A stretch of 19,281 nt of DNA from JBFLYN01 sp040756655 (GCA_040756655.1 JBFLYN010000050.1:1-19281), one strand, 5' to 3'; shown: positions 1 through 7,941, numbered from the stretch's first letter. Notes: generated from the letters alone by a model not told the origin. Program-made: numbers and translations.

Positions 1-129
1 TCCCACTCTCGCGTACCAAGCGGACAGCTTCCGCCCGGAACTCCAGCGGATATGGTGGTCTTGTTCCCGGCATTGGCAACCTCCCCTGTCTCAAGTATGG
101 GGTGTCCACCAAACCGGGTCAAGCTCAGG

Positions 130-955
130 AGACCCTCTGGAGCAGGCCAGGTCAACTACGTAAGCTGCGACCTGCAAGATGCAGCGGCCGTGGCTGCGGC
201 GCTCCGCATATGCCGGACGGACCTGGTCTTCCACCTGGCTGCGCGTATCCCTCACCCGGATCCCTGGTCCTCACCTTCCGCCACCATGGCCGTCAATGTG
301 CTGGGACTCATCAACCTGCTGGAAGCCGTGCTGCAACTGAAAGCGACCCGGTGATCCTGACGGCCGGGTGCTACCAGCAGTATGGAGACGGTCCGCAGGG
401 TACCCCCCTCGATGAGAGAAGCCCGCAGCACCCCCGCGACCCCCTGGCACTAAGCAGCAGGCGCAAGATCAACTGGCGTGGCAGTACCACCATGCCAGTG
501 GCCTGCGTACTGTACGCGTCCGCCTGTTCCCGTTTGCCGGCCCCGGTCGCGATTACCGCAGCGAAGTGGCCCGCGCCGCCCGGTGTGTGGCTGAATCGGA
601 AGCACAAGGGAAGACCCCGGTGCTTTACACAGGAGCGCTGGACGAGGCCTGGGACCTTACTGACGCAATGTGGCCAAGGCCATCTGGTTGGCAGCCACCC
701 GCGGTCGCGCCGGCGAGGTGTACAACGTGGCCGGCGGACGGTGCGTTCAGCTTGGCCAAGTGGCGGGTGTACGAAGATCTCCACCGGGCCAGTCTGGACG
801 TGCGCCCGGTCCCGGCGGGGAGTCCCCGGTCCCTGGTGGGAGATGCAGGCAAGCTGAGGACCCACACCGGCTGGTTCCCAAGCATCCCGCTGGAAAAGAC
901 CCTGGCCGACATATTGGACTACTGGAGAGAGCAGGTCGCCCTGCCCGGGTCCAGC
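130..955 (+). pseudogene. Decayed NAD-dependent epimerase/dehydratase (GDP-mannose 4,6-dehydratase-like)
   Basis: Pieces of one extended short-chain dehydrogenase/reductase protein lie in order in different frames. A piece with DLVFHLAARIP and VNVLGLINLLEAV ends near 350 (frame 1). Next come LTAGCYQQYGD and PLDERSP (about 351-450, frame 3), then LAWQYHHASGLRTVRVR, FAGPGRDYRSEVARA and VLYTGALDEAWDLTD (about 452-666, frame 2). AKAIWLAA and GEVYNVAGG follow (about 670-740, frame 1), then LVGDAGKLR, TGWFPSIPLEKTLADILDYW (about 750-925, frame 2). This is the usual order in GDP-mannose 4,6-dehydratase and related sugar-nucleotide enzymes, so at least four frameshifts separate the parts. The N-terminal GxxGxxG nucleotide site is not recognisable, and the Tyr of the YxxxK catalytic pair appears replaced (LALSK-like). 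I infer a dead gene, perhaps a relic of a surface-glycan locus. Bases 956-1224 hold no gene I can see. Confidence 0.8.
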
Positions 956-1203
956 CCATGTTGAGCGGCAGGGTAGAGCGCTCCCGCTTCAGCGTTGGCT
1001 GGCCTAGAACCAGACCTTGGGCGGCCCCGGTACGTCCTTACCAGCCTCTGTCTGTCAATGCATGGCCAAGAAGGCGGTGGTTGCACGGGAGGCCGGACCA
1101 GAGACTTGAAAGTTGCCGCGGAGAGGAGACGTCCTGCAGTAACATAAGAGGATTGCTCACCATATTTTATACGGCAGGGGAGCATCTGTCGTGTTGATAC
1201 GAA

Positions 1204-1214
1204 AAAGGAGGTGA
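1204..1214 (+). promoter_or_regulatory. Full-length Shine-Dalgarno site of the SPOCS-domain gene
   Basis: The sequence AAGGAGGTGAT matches the complement of the 16S rRNA 3' end over its whole length. It lies 10 bases before the ATG at 1225, which fixes that start and suggests strong translation. Confidence 0.85.
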
Positions 1215-1224
1215 TACATTCGGC

Positions 1225-2523
1225 ATGACAGAGCCAAACAAGGTGCTGATCCAAGTAGAACGGGTTGTAGGCCACGGTACCAGGCAAAAACTCGTCGAAG
1301 AATCCATCAACATCGAAGGCATCAAAATCGTAGAGATCGTCCCGACGCTGCGAGATATACACGTCACGGTAAAGGCTGGAAAAGTCATTGTCCAGGGAGT
1401 ACTGCACAAGCAGATTTACTTCATCGGGGCGGATGGCTTAGAGCATCACCTGGCGGAAGATATCGACTGGAGCGAGCTGGTGGAGATCGTCCCGGAAGAC
1501 CACGATGAACCGGTAGTACCGGGGATGAACGAGCAGACCACGGTGACCGTAGAGAACCTGATCTGGGAGTTCGATCCCGACACCGGGCTACTGATCCAGA
1601 AAGCCATCCTGCTGATCCAGGTCAAGGTCACCGTAACCGAAGAGATCAACGTGCTGACCGACCCTCAGGGCCCCCTCCTGAGCGTCCGGCGGGTAATCGG
1701 GTGCGGCGCAAAACAGAAGCTGGTGCAAACGGTCCGGGCCTTGGAAGCCTTAAAGGTCGTCGACATCCAGGCGTCACTGAGGAATGTCAGGGTCCATGTG
1801 AAGCTCGGTAAGGCCATTATCCAGGGAGTTCTGCACAAGCAGGTCTTCTATGTGGGCTTGGACAATCTGGTTCACCACGTCAGCGAGGATATCCCGTGGA
1901 GCGACATGGTGGAAATCGACCCGGTCGATCCCAAGTGTCCGGCCACCGAAGGCATGGGTTTCCTGGATCTGTCCGCCATTGAGAACCGCATCTGGGAGTT
2001 TGACCCTGATACCGGGACGCTGGTTCAGAAGATCGTGATCAGGCTGGAGATCAAAGTCACGGAGCGCCAGGAGATCAACGTGGGTCTTGATCCCGAAGGA
2101 GTTCTCATCGCCACCCACGTTGTCCGCGGGCGGGGTGAGAGACAAAAGCTGGTGGAAGAGATCGTAGGCCTGGAGGCCATCAAGATCGTCAACATCGCCC
2201 ATAGTCTCAGGGACCTGCACACCATAGTCAAGGATACCAAGGTGATCGTCCAAGGAGTGCTGCACAAGCAAGTCTTCTTCGTCGCGCCCGACGGGCTGGT
2301 ACGACACCTGGCCGAGGACATCCCGTTTAGCGACATCGTGGAGATCGTTCCGCTCGACCCGGACCACCCGGCCCGGGAAGGCATGGGGTTCATCAACGAG
2401 ACGGTGGTGGAAAACCTCATCTGGGAGTTCGATCCGGAGCTCGGGCGACTGGTGCAGAAGGCGATCATACTCCTGGACGTGACTATCATCGAGGCGGAAC
2501 AGTTGACCGTCGCCGATCCCTAA
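1225..2523 (+). CDS. Triple SPOCS-domain (DUF3794) protein
   Basis: The protein has 432 residues and consists almost entirely of three tandem copies of one domain of about 140 residues (roughly 7-147, 150-290, 292-430). Each copy has an opening QKLVEE/QKLVQT-type segment, a central VQGVLHKQ or IQGVLHKQ block, an H[LV][AS]EDI segment and a closing WEFDP(D/E) block. This matches the SPOCS/DUF3794 family, found in Firmicutes proteins tied to spores, for example beside LysM domains in SafA/SpoVID-like coat-morphogenesis proteins. There is no signal peptide, membrane segment or LysM domain here. The molecular role of the domain is not settled, so a structural role in the spore coat or at the envelope is inference. 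The start is fixed by a perfect Shine-Dalgarno site. The gene appears to be transcribed alone, with a hairpin just after its stop. Confidence 0.85.
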   Translation: MTEPNKVLIQVERVVGHGTRQKLVEESINIEGIKIVEIVPTLRDIHVTVKAGKVIVQGVLHKQIYFIGADGLEHHLAEDIDWSELVEIVPEDHDEPVVPGMNEQTTVTVENLIWEFDPDTGLLIQKAILLIQVKVTVTEEINVLTDPQGPLLSVRRVIGCGAKQKLVQTVRALEALKVVDIQASLRNVRVHVKLGKAIIQGVLHKQVFYVGLDNLVHHVSEDIPWSDMVEIDPVDPKCPATEGMGFLDLSAIENRIWEFDPDTGTLVQKIVIRLEIKVTERQEINVGLDPEGVLIATHVVRGRGERQKLVEEIVGLEAIKIVNIAHSLRDLHTIVKDTKVIVQGVLHKQVFFVAPDGLVRHLAEDIPFSDIVEIVPLDPDHPAREGMGFINETVVENLIWEFDPELGRLVQKAIILLDVTIIEAEQLTVADP

Positions 2524-2535
2524 AGGTGGCCTTGG

Positions 2536-2570
2536 GAGGATATGGGGGGCCTTCGGGCCCCCATATCCTT
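2536..2570 (+). terminator. Strong hairpin after the SPOCS gene, possible terminator without T-tract
   Basis: GGATATGGGGG pairs with CCCCCATATCC. One G is bulged, then CC/GG closes a TTCG tetraloop. The hairpin begins 13 bases after the stop codon of the SPOCS gene. The bases after it (TTGGCCGG) are not a T-run, so this is either an atypical terminator or an mRNA-stabilising 3' hairpin. Confidence 0.55.
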
Positions 2571-2702
2571 GGCCGGAAACGGACCGGCATCGGCCGCGTG
2601 TGGAACCAGTGGGCGCTTGGTGCGCCGCAGGTTTGGGACCTGCTCGCCCTGGTCGTGTCCGGGCCGGGCGGCCAGAGATTTGCTAGCCTGGTGGTGTTGT
2701 GT

Positions 2703-3806
2703 GTGAGCAAAGTCCCGGATCTGGCTCCCCATAATGCATGCCCGCTGCGCATCGGGATCATCACCCTGTGGAATGCGCGTTGCGAACCTTCGGACTACGC
2801 TGCCGGCCTTGCCTCTGCCCTGGGCAGCCAGGGCCACCAAGTTGTGGTGCTTTCCAGCTATCCGGTGCAGACCAACCCCGGTGGCTCCGACGGGGCCCTA
2901 GTATACCGTTTCTTTGACACGTGCCAGCATGACACCAGTCGCATGGACGTGAGCGTGGCCCGGCAAGCGCTCGTCACTCACCGCATCCAGCTTCTGCACT
3001 TGCACTACCATGCTTTCGTGTACCCGCAGGCCTTCGTGTCCGGTCTCAAGACTCTCCGGGGCCAACTGCCTTTGGTCGTCACTTTGCACGATGCCGGAGT
3101 CCCGCTAGCTCTCAAAACATTGCGCCCGGATGCAGTGGTCTTCACCAGCGAACGGTGTCGGCGGCAGGCCCGGCACCTGGGCATCAACGGTATTGTCATC
3201 CCCCCGGGGTTTCGACAGTGCCGGCCGCAGCCCGGGGCCGAAGCTCGGCTGGCCCTGGGCATACCCGGTGGGCCCGTGCTGTGCCTGCTTTCCCAGAGCA
3301 AGGGGGAGTGCCAGGCTGCTCTTGACCTGATCGGTGTCCTCCAGGAGCGATACCCGCACATCACGTGCTTGGTGCTAACCAACCAGCGGACTTCCCGTAG
3401 CCTGAAAGCTCCCGCCCGTCGCCTGGGGAGCCGGGTACGGTTAATCACCGGCTGCCTGCCCCGGGAGGCACTGCTCCAGTACTGCTGCAGTGCAGACGTG
3501 GTCCTCTGTTCAGGGGCGGGCGTCGGGCCCTTGGACCGGGGTGATGGCCTCATACGCCTGGCGGTGGAGTCGTTGCGGCCGGTGGTCATTTGCGATGGAG
3601 TAAGGCGGTCCGCCGAGCTATCACTGCTGCCAGCCATCCCCATTCGGGATACGGCGGCCGTGGCCTCGCGGGTAGAGAGGATCCTGTCTGACCCGGGGTA
3701 TGCCGGTACACTGACCGCTCTCAACCGCGCGCTCGTGGCGGCCCTCAACTGGACTACCATCGCCCACAGGCACGTTGGGCTGTACCGGGCATTGCTGCCG
3801 GCATAG
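2703..3806 (+). CDS. Glycosyltransferase, GT4-like (group 1)
   Basis: The protein has about 367 residues from the chosen start. It opens with a Rossmann-type strand (PLRIGIITLWN), a helix over SDYAAGLASAL and a second strand (HQVVVLS), as in the N-terminal half of GT-B glycosyltransferases that begin 'RIGIIT..'. The C-terminal half has VVLCSGAG, then a helix and AVESLRPVVICDG, the place where GT4 enzymes bind the nucleotide-sugar. The usual E-x7-E there is altered (GPLDRGDGLIRLAVES), so activity and donor are uncertain. The reading frame is open upstream to 2526, but that stretch contains the hairpin and has no family similarity. GTG 2703 is the first start near the conserved N-terminus, though no good Shine-Dalgarno site precedes it. 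It lies between a spore-type gene and cwlD, so a role in a spore or surface glycan is possible but unproven. Confidence 0.7.
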   Translation: MSKVPDLAPHNACPLRIGIITLWNARCEPSDYAAGLASALGSQGHQVVVLSSYPVQTNPGGSDGALVYRFFDTCQHDTSRMDVSVARQALVTHRIQLLHLHYHAFVYPQAFVSGLKTLRGQLPLVVTLHDAGVPLALKTLRPDAVVFTSERCRRQARHLGINGIVIPPGFRQCRPQPGAEARLALGIPGGPVLCLLSQSKGECQAALDLIGVLQERYPHITCLVLTNQRTSRSLKAPARRLGSRVRLITGCLPREALLQYCCSADVVLCSGAGVGPLDRGDGLIRLAVESLRPVVICDGVRRSAELSLLPAIPIRDTAAVASRVERILSDPGYAGTLTALNRALVAALNWTTIAHRHVGLYRALLPA

Positions 3807-3863
3807 CCGTCATCGCCCTTCCATAAGTATTTAGCACCAGGGCTCCGTGGAAGGCGTGACGCT

Positions 3864-4619
3864 ATGTATCCGGCACGCAGGCGGGTCGTCCGCTGGCAGC
3901 CGTACGTTTTGGTAGCGGTGGTTACCTTTGTGACCCTTTTGGCTGCATCCGGGTATGAACGGCAGCACCTGGCCGCTTCTGCCCGCGTGCTCGCCGGGCG
4001 GACTGTGTTGATCGACCCAGGTCATGGAAAGCCCGACCCGGGGGCCAGCGGGCCGGGCGGTGCTGTGGAGACAGACATCGTACTTGCCATCGGCCTGCAG
4101 CTGAGGGACCTTCTTGAATCCCGCGGCGTCACTGTAGTAATGACACGGACCACTGATCAAGACCTGGCCGACCCCGGCGAGCGGAGCCTCTCAAAGCGTA
4201 AAAGACAGGACCTGGATCGCCGCGTCCAGCTGGCCAACGAAGTCGTGCCTGAGGCGGTACTAAGCATCCACGCCAATGCCTTTCCGTCGTCCCAGTGGTA
4301 TGGAGCACAGGTGTTCTACCAGGCGGAAAATCCGGAATCCCAACGGCTTGCAGTGCTACTGCAACAACAGCTGGCCCGTACCACCGGCAACACCACCCGG
4401 CGGGCGTCGCCCAGGATCGATCATTGCATGCTGTCTAGGGTGACGACGACTGCCGTCACCGTGGAGGTCGGCTTTCTTTCCAACCCCCGCGAGGCGGCCA
4501 TGCTCCTGAACCCGGCCTACCAGCAGCGGGTGGCATGGGCGATCTACGCTGGACTTATCCGGTACTTCGCTGAGGGAGCCCTGCCTACCGGGGCCACAGG
4601 GATACGCCTGCTCCGGTGA
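3864..4619 (+). CDS. cwlD: N-acetylmuramoyl-L-alanine amidase, CwlD type
   Basis: This 251-residue protein has one N-terminal membrane segment (about 13-30) and then an Amidase_3 zinc-peptidase domain facing outside. The zinc and catalytic residues are in place: H54 in DPGHG, E69 in VETDI, H136 in SIHANAF and E201 in VEVGFLSN. The segment TDQDLA...LSKRKRQDLDRRV (98-121) follows the same pattern as Bacillus CwlD, as does RYFAEG near the end. CwlD removes the peptide from muramic acid in the spore cortex, the first step to muramic-delta-lactam, which germination enzymes recognise. The length is typical. The ATG at 3864 is preceded by GGAAGG (3849-3854). The gene lies 57 bases after the glycosyltransferase gene and could be cotranscribed with it. 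Confidence 0.88.
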   Translation: MYPARRRVVRWQPYVLVAVVTFVTLLAASGYERQHLAASARVLAGRTVLIDPGHGKPDPGASGPGGAVETDIVLAIGLQLRDLLESRGVTVVMTRTTDQDLADPGERSLSKRKRQDLDRRVQLANEVVPEAVLSIHANAFPSSQWYGAQVFYQAENPESQRLAVLLQQQLARTTGNTTRRASPRIDHCMLSRVTTTAVTVEVGFLSNPREAAMLLNPAYQQRVAWAIYAGLIRYFAEGALPTGATGIRLLR

Positions 4620-4632
4620 AGCATAATAGAAT

Positions 4633-4706
4633 CGCCCGCTGCCCGGCGAGATCCCGCCTGAGTTTGACCTCAGACGACCGGTTGGATCGATAGTCGGCAG
4701 CGGGCG
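4633..4706 (+). other. Large nested inverted repeat upstream of the ornithine operon
   Basis: CGCCCGCTGCC (4633-4643) is exactly complementary to GGCAGCGGGCG (4696-4706). Inside it GATCC (4650-4654) pairs with GGATC (4684-4688), and inside that CTGAG (4658-4662) pairs with CTCAG (4669-4673) around a six-base loop. The RNA would be a long stacked hairpin with internal loops. It starts 13 bases after the cwlD stop and ends 92 bases before the ord start. No T-run follows, so it is not a standard terminator. It could be a terminator variant for cwlD, a leader RNA of the ornithine operon or a protein-binding site; I do not recognise a known riboswitch. Confidence 0.6.
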
Positions 4707-4710
4707 CTAT

Positions 4711-4733
4711 CTTCCAAGCCCCATGCCTGGAAG
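4711..4733 (+). other. Second hairpin in the operon leader
   Basis: CTTCCAAGC and GCCTGGAAG pair over eight of nine positions (one A/C mismatch) around a five-base loop CCCAT. It lies directly after the large inverted repeat and before the ord ribosome-binding site. With the first hairpin it makes the leader unusually structured. Confidence 0.5.
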
Positions 4734-4784
4734 GACTTTGCCGTTTATTCAAGAATGTATATGTGTGGCAGGATTTATCAACCC

Positions 4785-4790
4785 AGGAGG
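4785..4790 (+). promoter_or_regulatory. Ribosome-binding site that sets the ord start at TTG 4799
   Basis: AGGAGG lies eight bases before the TTG at 4799. An in-frame GTG at 4763 has no such site and would add 12 residues in front of the Rossmann strand. Confidence 0.75.
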
Positions 4791-4798
4791 GATGTGCA

Positions 4799-5824
4799 TT
4801 GCAGTCAACCATCAAGGTTTTGGTCTGGGGTATGGGAGCCATGGGCGGGGGTATCTGCCGCATGGTAATGGACAAGCCCGGCCTAGAACTGGTGGCAGCT
4901 GTGGCGGCGACCCCGGCCAAGGCGGGCCGGGACGTAGGGGACGTGCTTGAGTTTGGCTATAAGACCGGCGTTATGGTGACCAACGACGCCCGGGAGGCCT
5001 TTGATCGTAGCCGGCCGGACGTGGCTATCTTGGCTACCAAGTCGTTCATCAGCGAGACCTTGGATGAGACCATCACTGCCATCCAGGCCGGAGCCCACGT
5101 GGTGAGCATAGCGGAAGAGATGGCCGATCCCTGGGCACAACACCCCGGGCTGGCCGACCGTATCCACCAGGCCGCGCGGGGAAAGGGCGTAACCGTACTG
5201 GGTACCGGGGTAAACCCCGGGTTTGTCCTGGACGTGCTGATAATCTGTCTTAGCGGGGCCTGTGTCAGCGTGGATAAGATCACTGCCCGGAGGGTAAACG
5301 ACCTTTCGCCGTTTGGTCCCACGGTCATGAAGACCCAGGGCGTCGGAACCCGCCCCGAGGAATTCCAGGCCGGGGTGAAGAACGGGTCCATTGTGGGGCA
5401 CGTTGGTTTTCCCGAGTCCATCAACCTGATCGCCCGGGCCTTGGGCTGGACACTGGACCGCGTGGAACAGCAGAAGGAGCCCATCATCAGTTCCGTGCGC
5501 AGGCAGACCAAGTACGTGACCGTGGAACCCGGATGGGTGGCGGGCTGCCGGCACACGGCATCCGGATATGCAGGTGGGCACGAGCTCATCCGCTTGGAAC
5601 ACCCCCAGCAGGTACTGCCCGAACTGGAAGGGGTGGCCACAGGAGACTACATATCCATTGAGGGAACCCCGAGGATCGATATGGCCATCAAGCCAGAGAT
5701 ACCTGGTGGCCTGGGTACCATAGCCACGGCAGTAAACATGGTACCCCTGGTGGTGGCAGCTCAGCCGGGCCTTCTTACCATGGTGGATCTACCGGTCCCA
5801 CGGGCCATGCCGGGTAAGAGGTGA
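4799..5824 (+). CDS. ord: 2,4-diaminopentanoate dehydrogenase
   Basis: This enzyme oxidatively deaminates (2R,4S)-2,4-diaminopentanoate at C4 with NAD(P)+, giving 2-amino-4-oxopentanoate and ammonia. The 341-residue protein opens with a Rossmann fold: IKVLVWGMGAMGGG, with the glycine-rich loop G11-x-G13-x-x-G16. The segment DVAILATKSFISET follows the dihydrodipicolinate-reductase-like pattern of the Ord family. GTGVNPGFVLD and the later GTIATAVNMVP are also family-like. The strongest support is context: the next four genes are ortA, ortB, oraS and oraE, the conserved clostridial order. The TTG start is chosen for its AGGAGG site. It is the first gene of the operon, and its TGA overlaps the ribosome-binding site of ortA. 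Confidence 0.92.
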   Translation: MQSTIKVLVWGMGAMGGGICRMVMDKPGLELVAAVAATPAKAGRDVGDVLEFGYKTGVMVTNDAREAFDRSRPDVAILATKSFISETLDETITAIQAGAHVVSIAEEMADPWAQHPGLADRIHQAARGKGVTVLGTGVNPGFVLDVLIICLSGACVSVDKITARRVNDLSPFGPTVMKTQGVGTRPEEFQAGVKNGSIVGHVGFPESINLIARALGWTLDRVEQQKEPIISSVRRQTKYVTVEPGWVAGCRHTASGYAGGHELIRLEHPQQVLPELEGVATGDYISIEGTPRIDMAIKPEIPGGLGTIATAVNMVPLVVAAQPGLLTMVDLPVPRAMPGKR

Positions 5825-5830
5825 CCTGAC

Positions 5831-6151
5831 TTGGCCAAGGAACTGGCGCACCCCGGGGACTGGGTGCAAGTCCACAGCGTCATACTGAAAGCCGGGGAGA
5901 GGGCCCCAGGGGTTCCCGATGACACGGCCAGAGTCCCGCTGGAAATGCGGGTTAAGGGTTTTTGTGTCCATGAAGCCAGGGTGGGCCAGCCAGCTACCGT
6001 GCTGACAGCCGCCGGGCGGCAGGTGAGCGGGATCCTAGTAGCCGTGGAGCCTGCGTATGAACACGATTTCGGCCGGCCCGTTCCCGAGCTGCTCAAGGTC
6101 GCGGCCGCCCTGAGGCGTCGCTACCGGGATGGGGGGGCCGGATGTGACTGA
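5831..6151 (+). CDS. ortA: 2-amino-4-oxopentanoate thiolase, alpha subunit
   Basis: The small subunit (106 residues) of the CoA-dependent thiolase that cleaves 2-amino-4-oxopentanoate to acetyl-CoA and alanine. Family features are the opening GDWVQVHSVIL..GERAPGVPDDT, the middle VPLEMRVKGF and the closing VEPAYEHDFGRPVPEL. The size fits OrtA, which is about 100 residues in clostridia. It starts at TTG 5831 with AAGAGGTGA (5816-5824) six bases upstream, and it ends inside the start of ortB. It has no recognisable catalytic motif of its own; the PLP site is in OrtB. Confidence 0.92.
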   Translation: MAKELAHPGDWVQVHSVILKAGERAPGVPDDTARVPLEMRVKGFCVHEARVGQPATVLTAAGRQVSGILVAVEPAYEHDFGRPVPELLKVAAALRRRYRDGGAGCD

Positions 6152-7565
6152 TGGCAGTTACCAGGCGGTAATGGCCCGGAAGAATCAGATCATACGGGCC
6201 TCAGTAGGCATCGATTACGAACAATTCAATACCGGCCGCATGACCTTTGATTACGAGGGAATGATGCGCCAGACGGGCTACGCCCTGGCGGAGATCATCA
6301 GCATCCAGAGAGCCGCGGGCGTGGGTAATACGCCGCTTTTGGAGCTTCGGAACTTGACCCGCCTTGCCCGCGACACGGCCGAGCCGGGCTATGGTGCGCG
6401 CATACTGGTGAAGGACGAAGCGGCCAACCCCTCCGGATCCTTTAAAGCCCGGCGGGCCGCTGTTTCGGTGTTTCACGCCAAACGACACGGCTACCCTGGC
6501 GTCCTGGCCGCCACCAGTGGTAACTACGGCGCAGCCGTAGCTTCGCAAGCAGCCATCCAGGGACTCAACTGCATCATCGTCCAGGAAGTATACGACAGCC
6601 GGGGCGTGGGCCAGCCCGAGATCGTGGAAAAGGGCCGGGTGTGTGAAGCGTACGGGGCCGAAGTAGTCCAGCTCTCCGTCGGCCCCGAGCTGTTTTACGT
6701 GGCCTTGCGGCTCTTGGAGGAGACCGGGTATTTTAACGCCTCACTATATACTCCCTTTGGAATTGCCGGCATAGAAACGCTGGGCTACGAAATCGGCATG
6801 GAGGTCAAGGAGCGGTACGGCCGCCCGCCGGATGCGGTAGTGGTCACGCATGCCGGCGGGGGCAACGTCACTGGTACCGCCCGGGGACTGGCCCGGGCCG
6901 GCTGTAAAGATACCACGGTGATTGGAGCATCTGTGGATCTGAGGGGACTGCACATGGCCAGTGATCATGACTTTAACCGCAAGTCCTTCACTACGGGTCA
7001 CACCGGCTTCGGGGTGCCGTTTGCCACTTGGCCCGACCGTACCGACGTGCCCAGGAACGCCGCCCGTCCTCTTCGTTACCTGGAGCGCTACGTACTGGTC
7101 ACCCAGGGGGATGTGTTCTACACTACCGAAGCACTGGCCCAGCTGGAAGGGCTGGAGAGGGGTCCGGCCGGCAACACTTCCCTGGCTGCCGCCATCGCCT
7201 TGGCCCGGGAGATGAAGTCCGACGAAATCCTGGTGGTCCAGGAAACAGAGTACACGGGAGCGGGCAAGCACCCCTCTGCCCAGCTGACCTTTGCCCGGGA
7301 GAGCGGGGTGGAAATCAAGCTGGGCGACCCGGCTCTGAACGTGCCCGGCCAGGTCATCATCATCCCAGAGCAGCCGGAGCAGGTCAAGGTGCGGGACTAT
7401 GATCTGGACGGAGCCCGCAAGTCGTACCTGCGCAATGCTGTGAGCAACTTCGGCCTATCCTATGTGACTACCGGTGAAATGGAGTTTCTGGCGGCGGAGA
7501 CCCGCTCGGACGTCCAGTTCGTGCAGGCGGTCTTGCGGGAACTGGGAGTGGAATGCCCCTGCTGA
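6144..7565 (+). CDS. ortB: 2-amino-4-oxopentanoate thiolase, beta subunit (PLP)
   Basis: The PLP-bearing subunit of the thiolase, a fold-type II enzyme related to threonine synthase and the tryptophan synthase beta chain. The PLP lysine is K101 in NPSGSFKARRAA, followed by ATSGNYGAAVASQ (phosphate/substrate loop) and a glycine-rich HAGGGNVTGTARG. VGNTPLLEL near residue 61 is also typical of the fold. Later blocks such as SFTTGHTGFG, PFATWPDR and VVQETEYTGAGKH are characteristic of OrtB. I choose GTG 6144 because the N-terminus (TDGSYQAVMARK) then matches the usual family start, and a G-run lies six bases upstream. An in-frame ATG at 6129 is possible. It overlaps ortA by eight bases, as expected for subunits made together. 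Confidence 0.93.
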   Translation: MTDGSYQAVMARKNQIIRASVGIDYEQFNTGRMTFDYEGMMRQTGYALAEIISIQRAAGVGNTPLLELRNLTRLARDTAEPGYGARILVKDEAANPSGSFKARRAAVSVFHAKRHGYPGVLAATSGNYGAAVASQAAIQGLNCIIVQEVYDSRGVGQPEIVEKGRVCEAYGAEVVQLSVGPELFYVALRLLEETGYFNASLYTPFGIAGIETLGYEIGMEVKERYGRPPDAVVVTHAGGGNVTGTARGLARAGCKDTTVIGASVDLRGLHMASDHDFNRKSFTTGHTGFGVPFATWPDRTDVPRNAARPLRYLERYVLVTQGDVFYTTEALAQLEGLERGPAGNTSLAAAIALAREMKSDEILVVQETEYTGAGKHPSAQLTFARESGVEIKLGDPALNVPGQVIIIPEQPEQVKVRDYDLDGARKSYLRNAVSNFGLSYVTTGEMEFLAAETRSDVQFVQAVLRELGVECPC

Positions 7566-7581
7566 AAGGAGTCGCGCGCAT

Positions 7582-7941
7582 ATGGACGATTTCTCTCTCA
7601 AGCGCCGGCACTTGGCCCAGCTTACCGATGAGGAGCTCAAAGACCGGTTCTGGAACTTGGCCCACCAGGTAGTGGCGCCTATGGTGGAACTGGCGCGCTC
7701 GCACACCTCTCCTTCCATTGAGCGTTCGGTGATCCTCCGCATGGGTTTTTCCAGCCTGGAGGCCAAGGAAATCGTGGAGCAATGTACAGAGCGCGGCCTC
7801 CTTGGGAAAGGAGCGGGCGGGCTCGTTTACCGGGTAGCCAGGGCTCACGGCATATCCATCCGCGAGGCCGGTCTGGCCATGGCCCGGGGCGAATTGTGGG
7901 AAACGGTGACTGGGGGTGTACCAGATGCTACAACCCGATGA
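7582..7941 (+). CDS. oraS: D-ornithine 4,5-aminomutase, S (small) subunit
   Basis: The 119-residue small subunit of the adenosylcobalamin- and PLP-dependent aminomutase that moves the terminal amino group of D-ornithine from C5 to C4. Family blocks are HLAQLTDEELKDRFW, SHTSPSIERSVILRMGFSS and ARAHGISIREAGLAMARG. The open frame extends further upstream into ortB, but ATG 7582 has AAAGGAG at 7565-7571 and gives the normal length. The gene overlaps oraE by 17 bases, in keeping with assembly of the heterodimers. Confidence 0.94.
   Translation: MDDFSLKRRHLAQLTDEELKDRFWNLAHQVVAPMVELARSHTSPSIERSVILRMGFSSLEAKEIVEQCTERGLLGKGAGGLVYRVARAHGISIREAGLAMARGELWETVTGGVPDATTR

Noticed and set aside
1153..1172. 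TTGCTC with TTATAC before the SPOCS gene as a promoter
   Set aside because: The two boxes are eight bases apart, too close for a normal promoter, and no clear sporulation-sigma consensus could be fitted.
1774..2367. Long minus-strand open frame inside the SPOCS gene
   Set aside because: It is the reverse shadow of a repetitive GC-rich gene, without a ribosome-binding site or family motif.
1225..2523. DNA-level tandem repeat or CRISPR-like array
   Set aside because: The repetition is at the protein-domain level with diverged DNA; there are no short direct repeats with spacers anywhere in the window.
2526..2702. Upstream extension of the glycosyltransferase to ATG 2526
   Set aside because: The added residues would be encoded partly by the hairpin and precede the conserved Rossmann start without family similarity.
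4633..4706. A tRNA or selenocysteine-tRNA-like gene
   Set aside because: The arms do not form a cloverleaf with the D, anticodon and T-loop motifs; the stems are nested, not side by side.
4738..4763. A sigma-A promoter (TTGCCG and TATATG) before ord
   Set aside because: The spacing is only 14 bases and the match is poor, so I do not list it.
4620..4798. Cobalamin riboswitch before a B12-dependent operon
   Set aside because: I looked for the B12-box and the usual riboswitch length and found neither; the leader is too short and its core is a simple nested hairpin.
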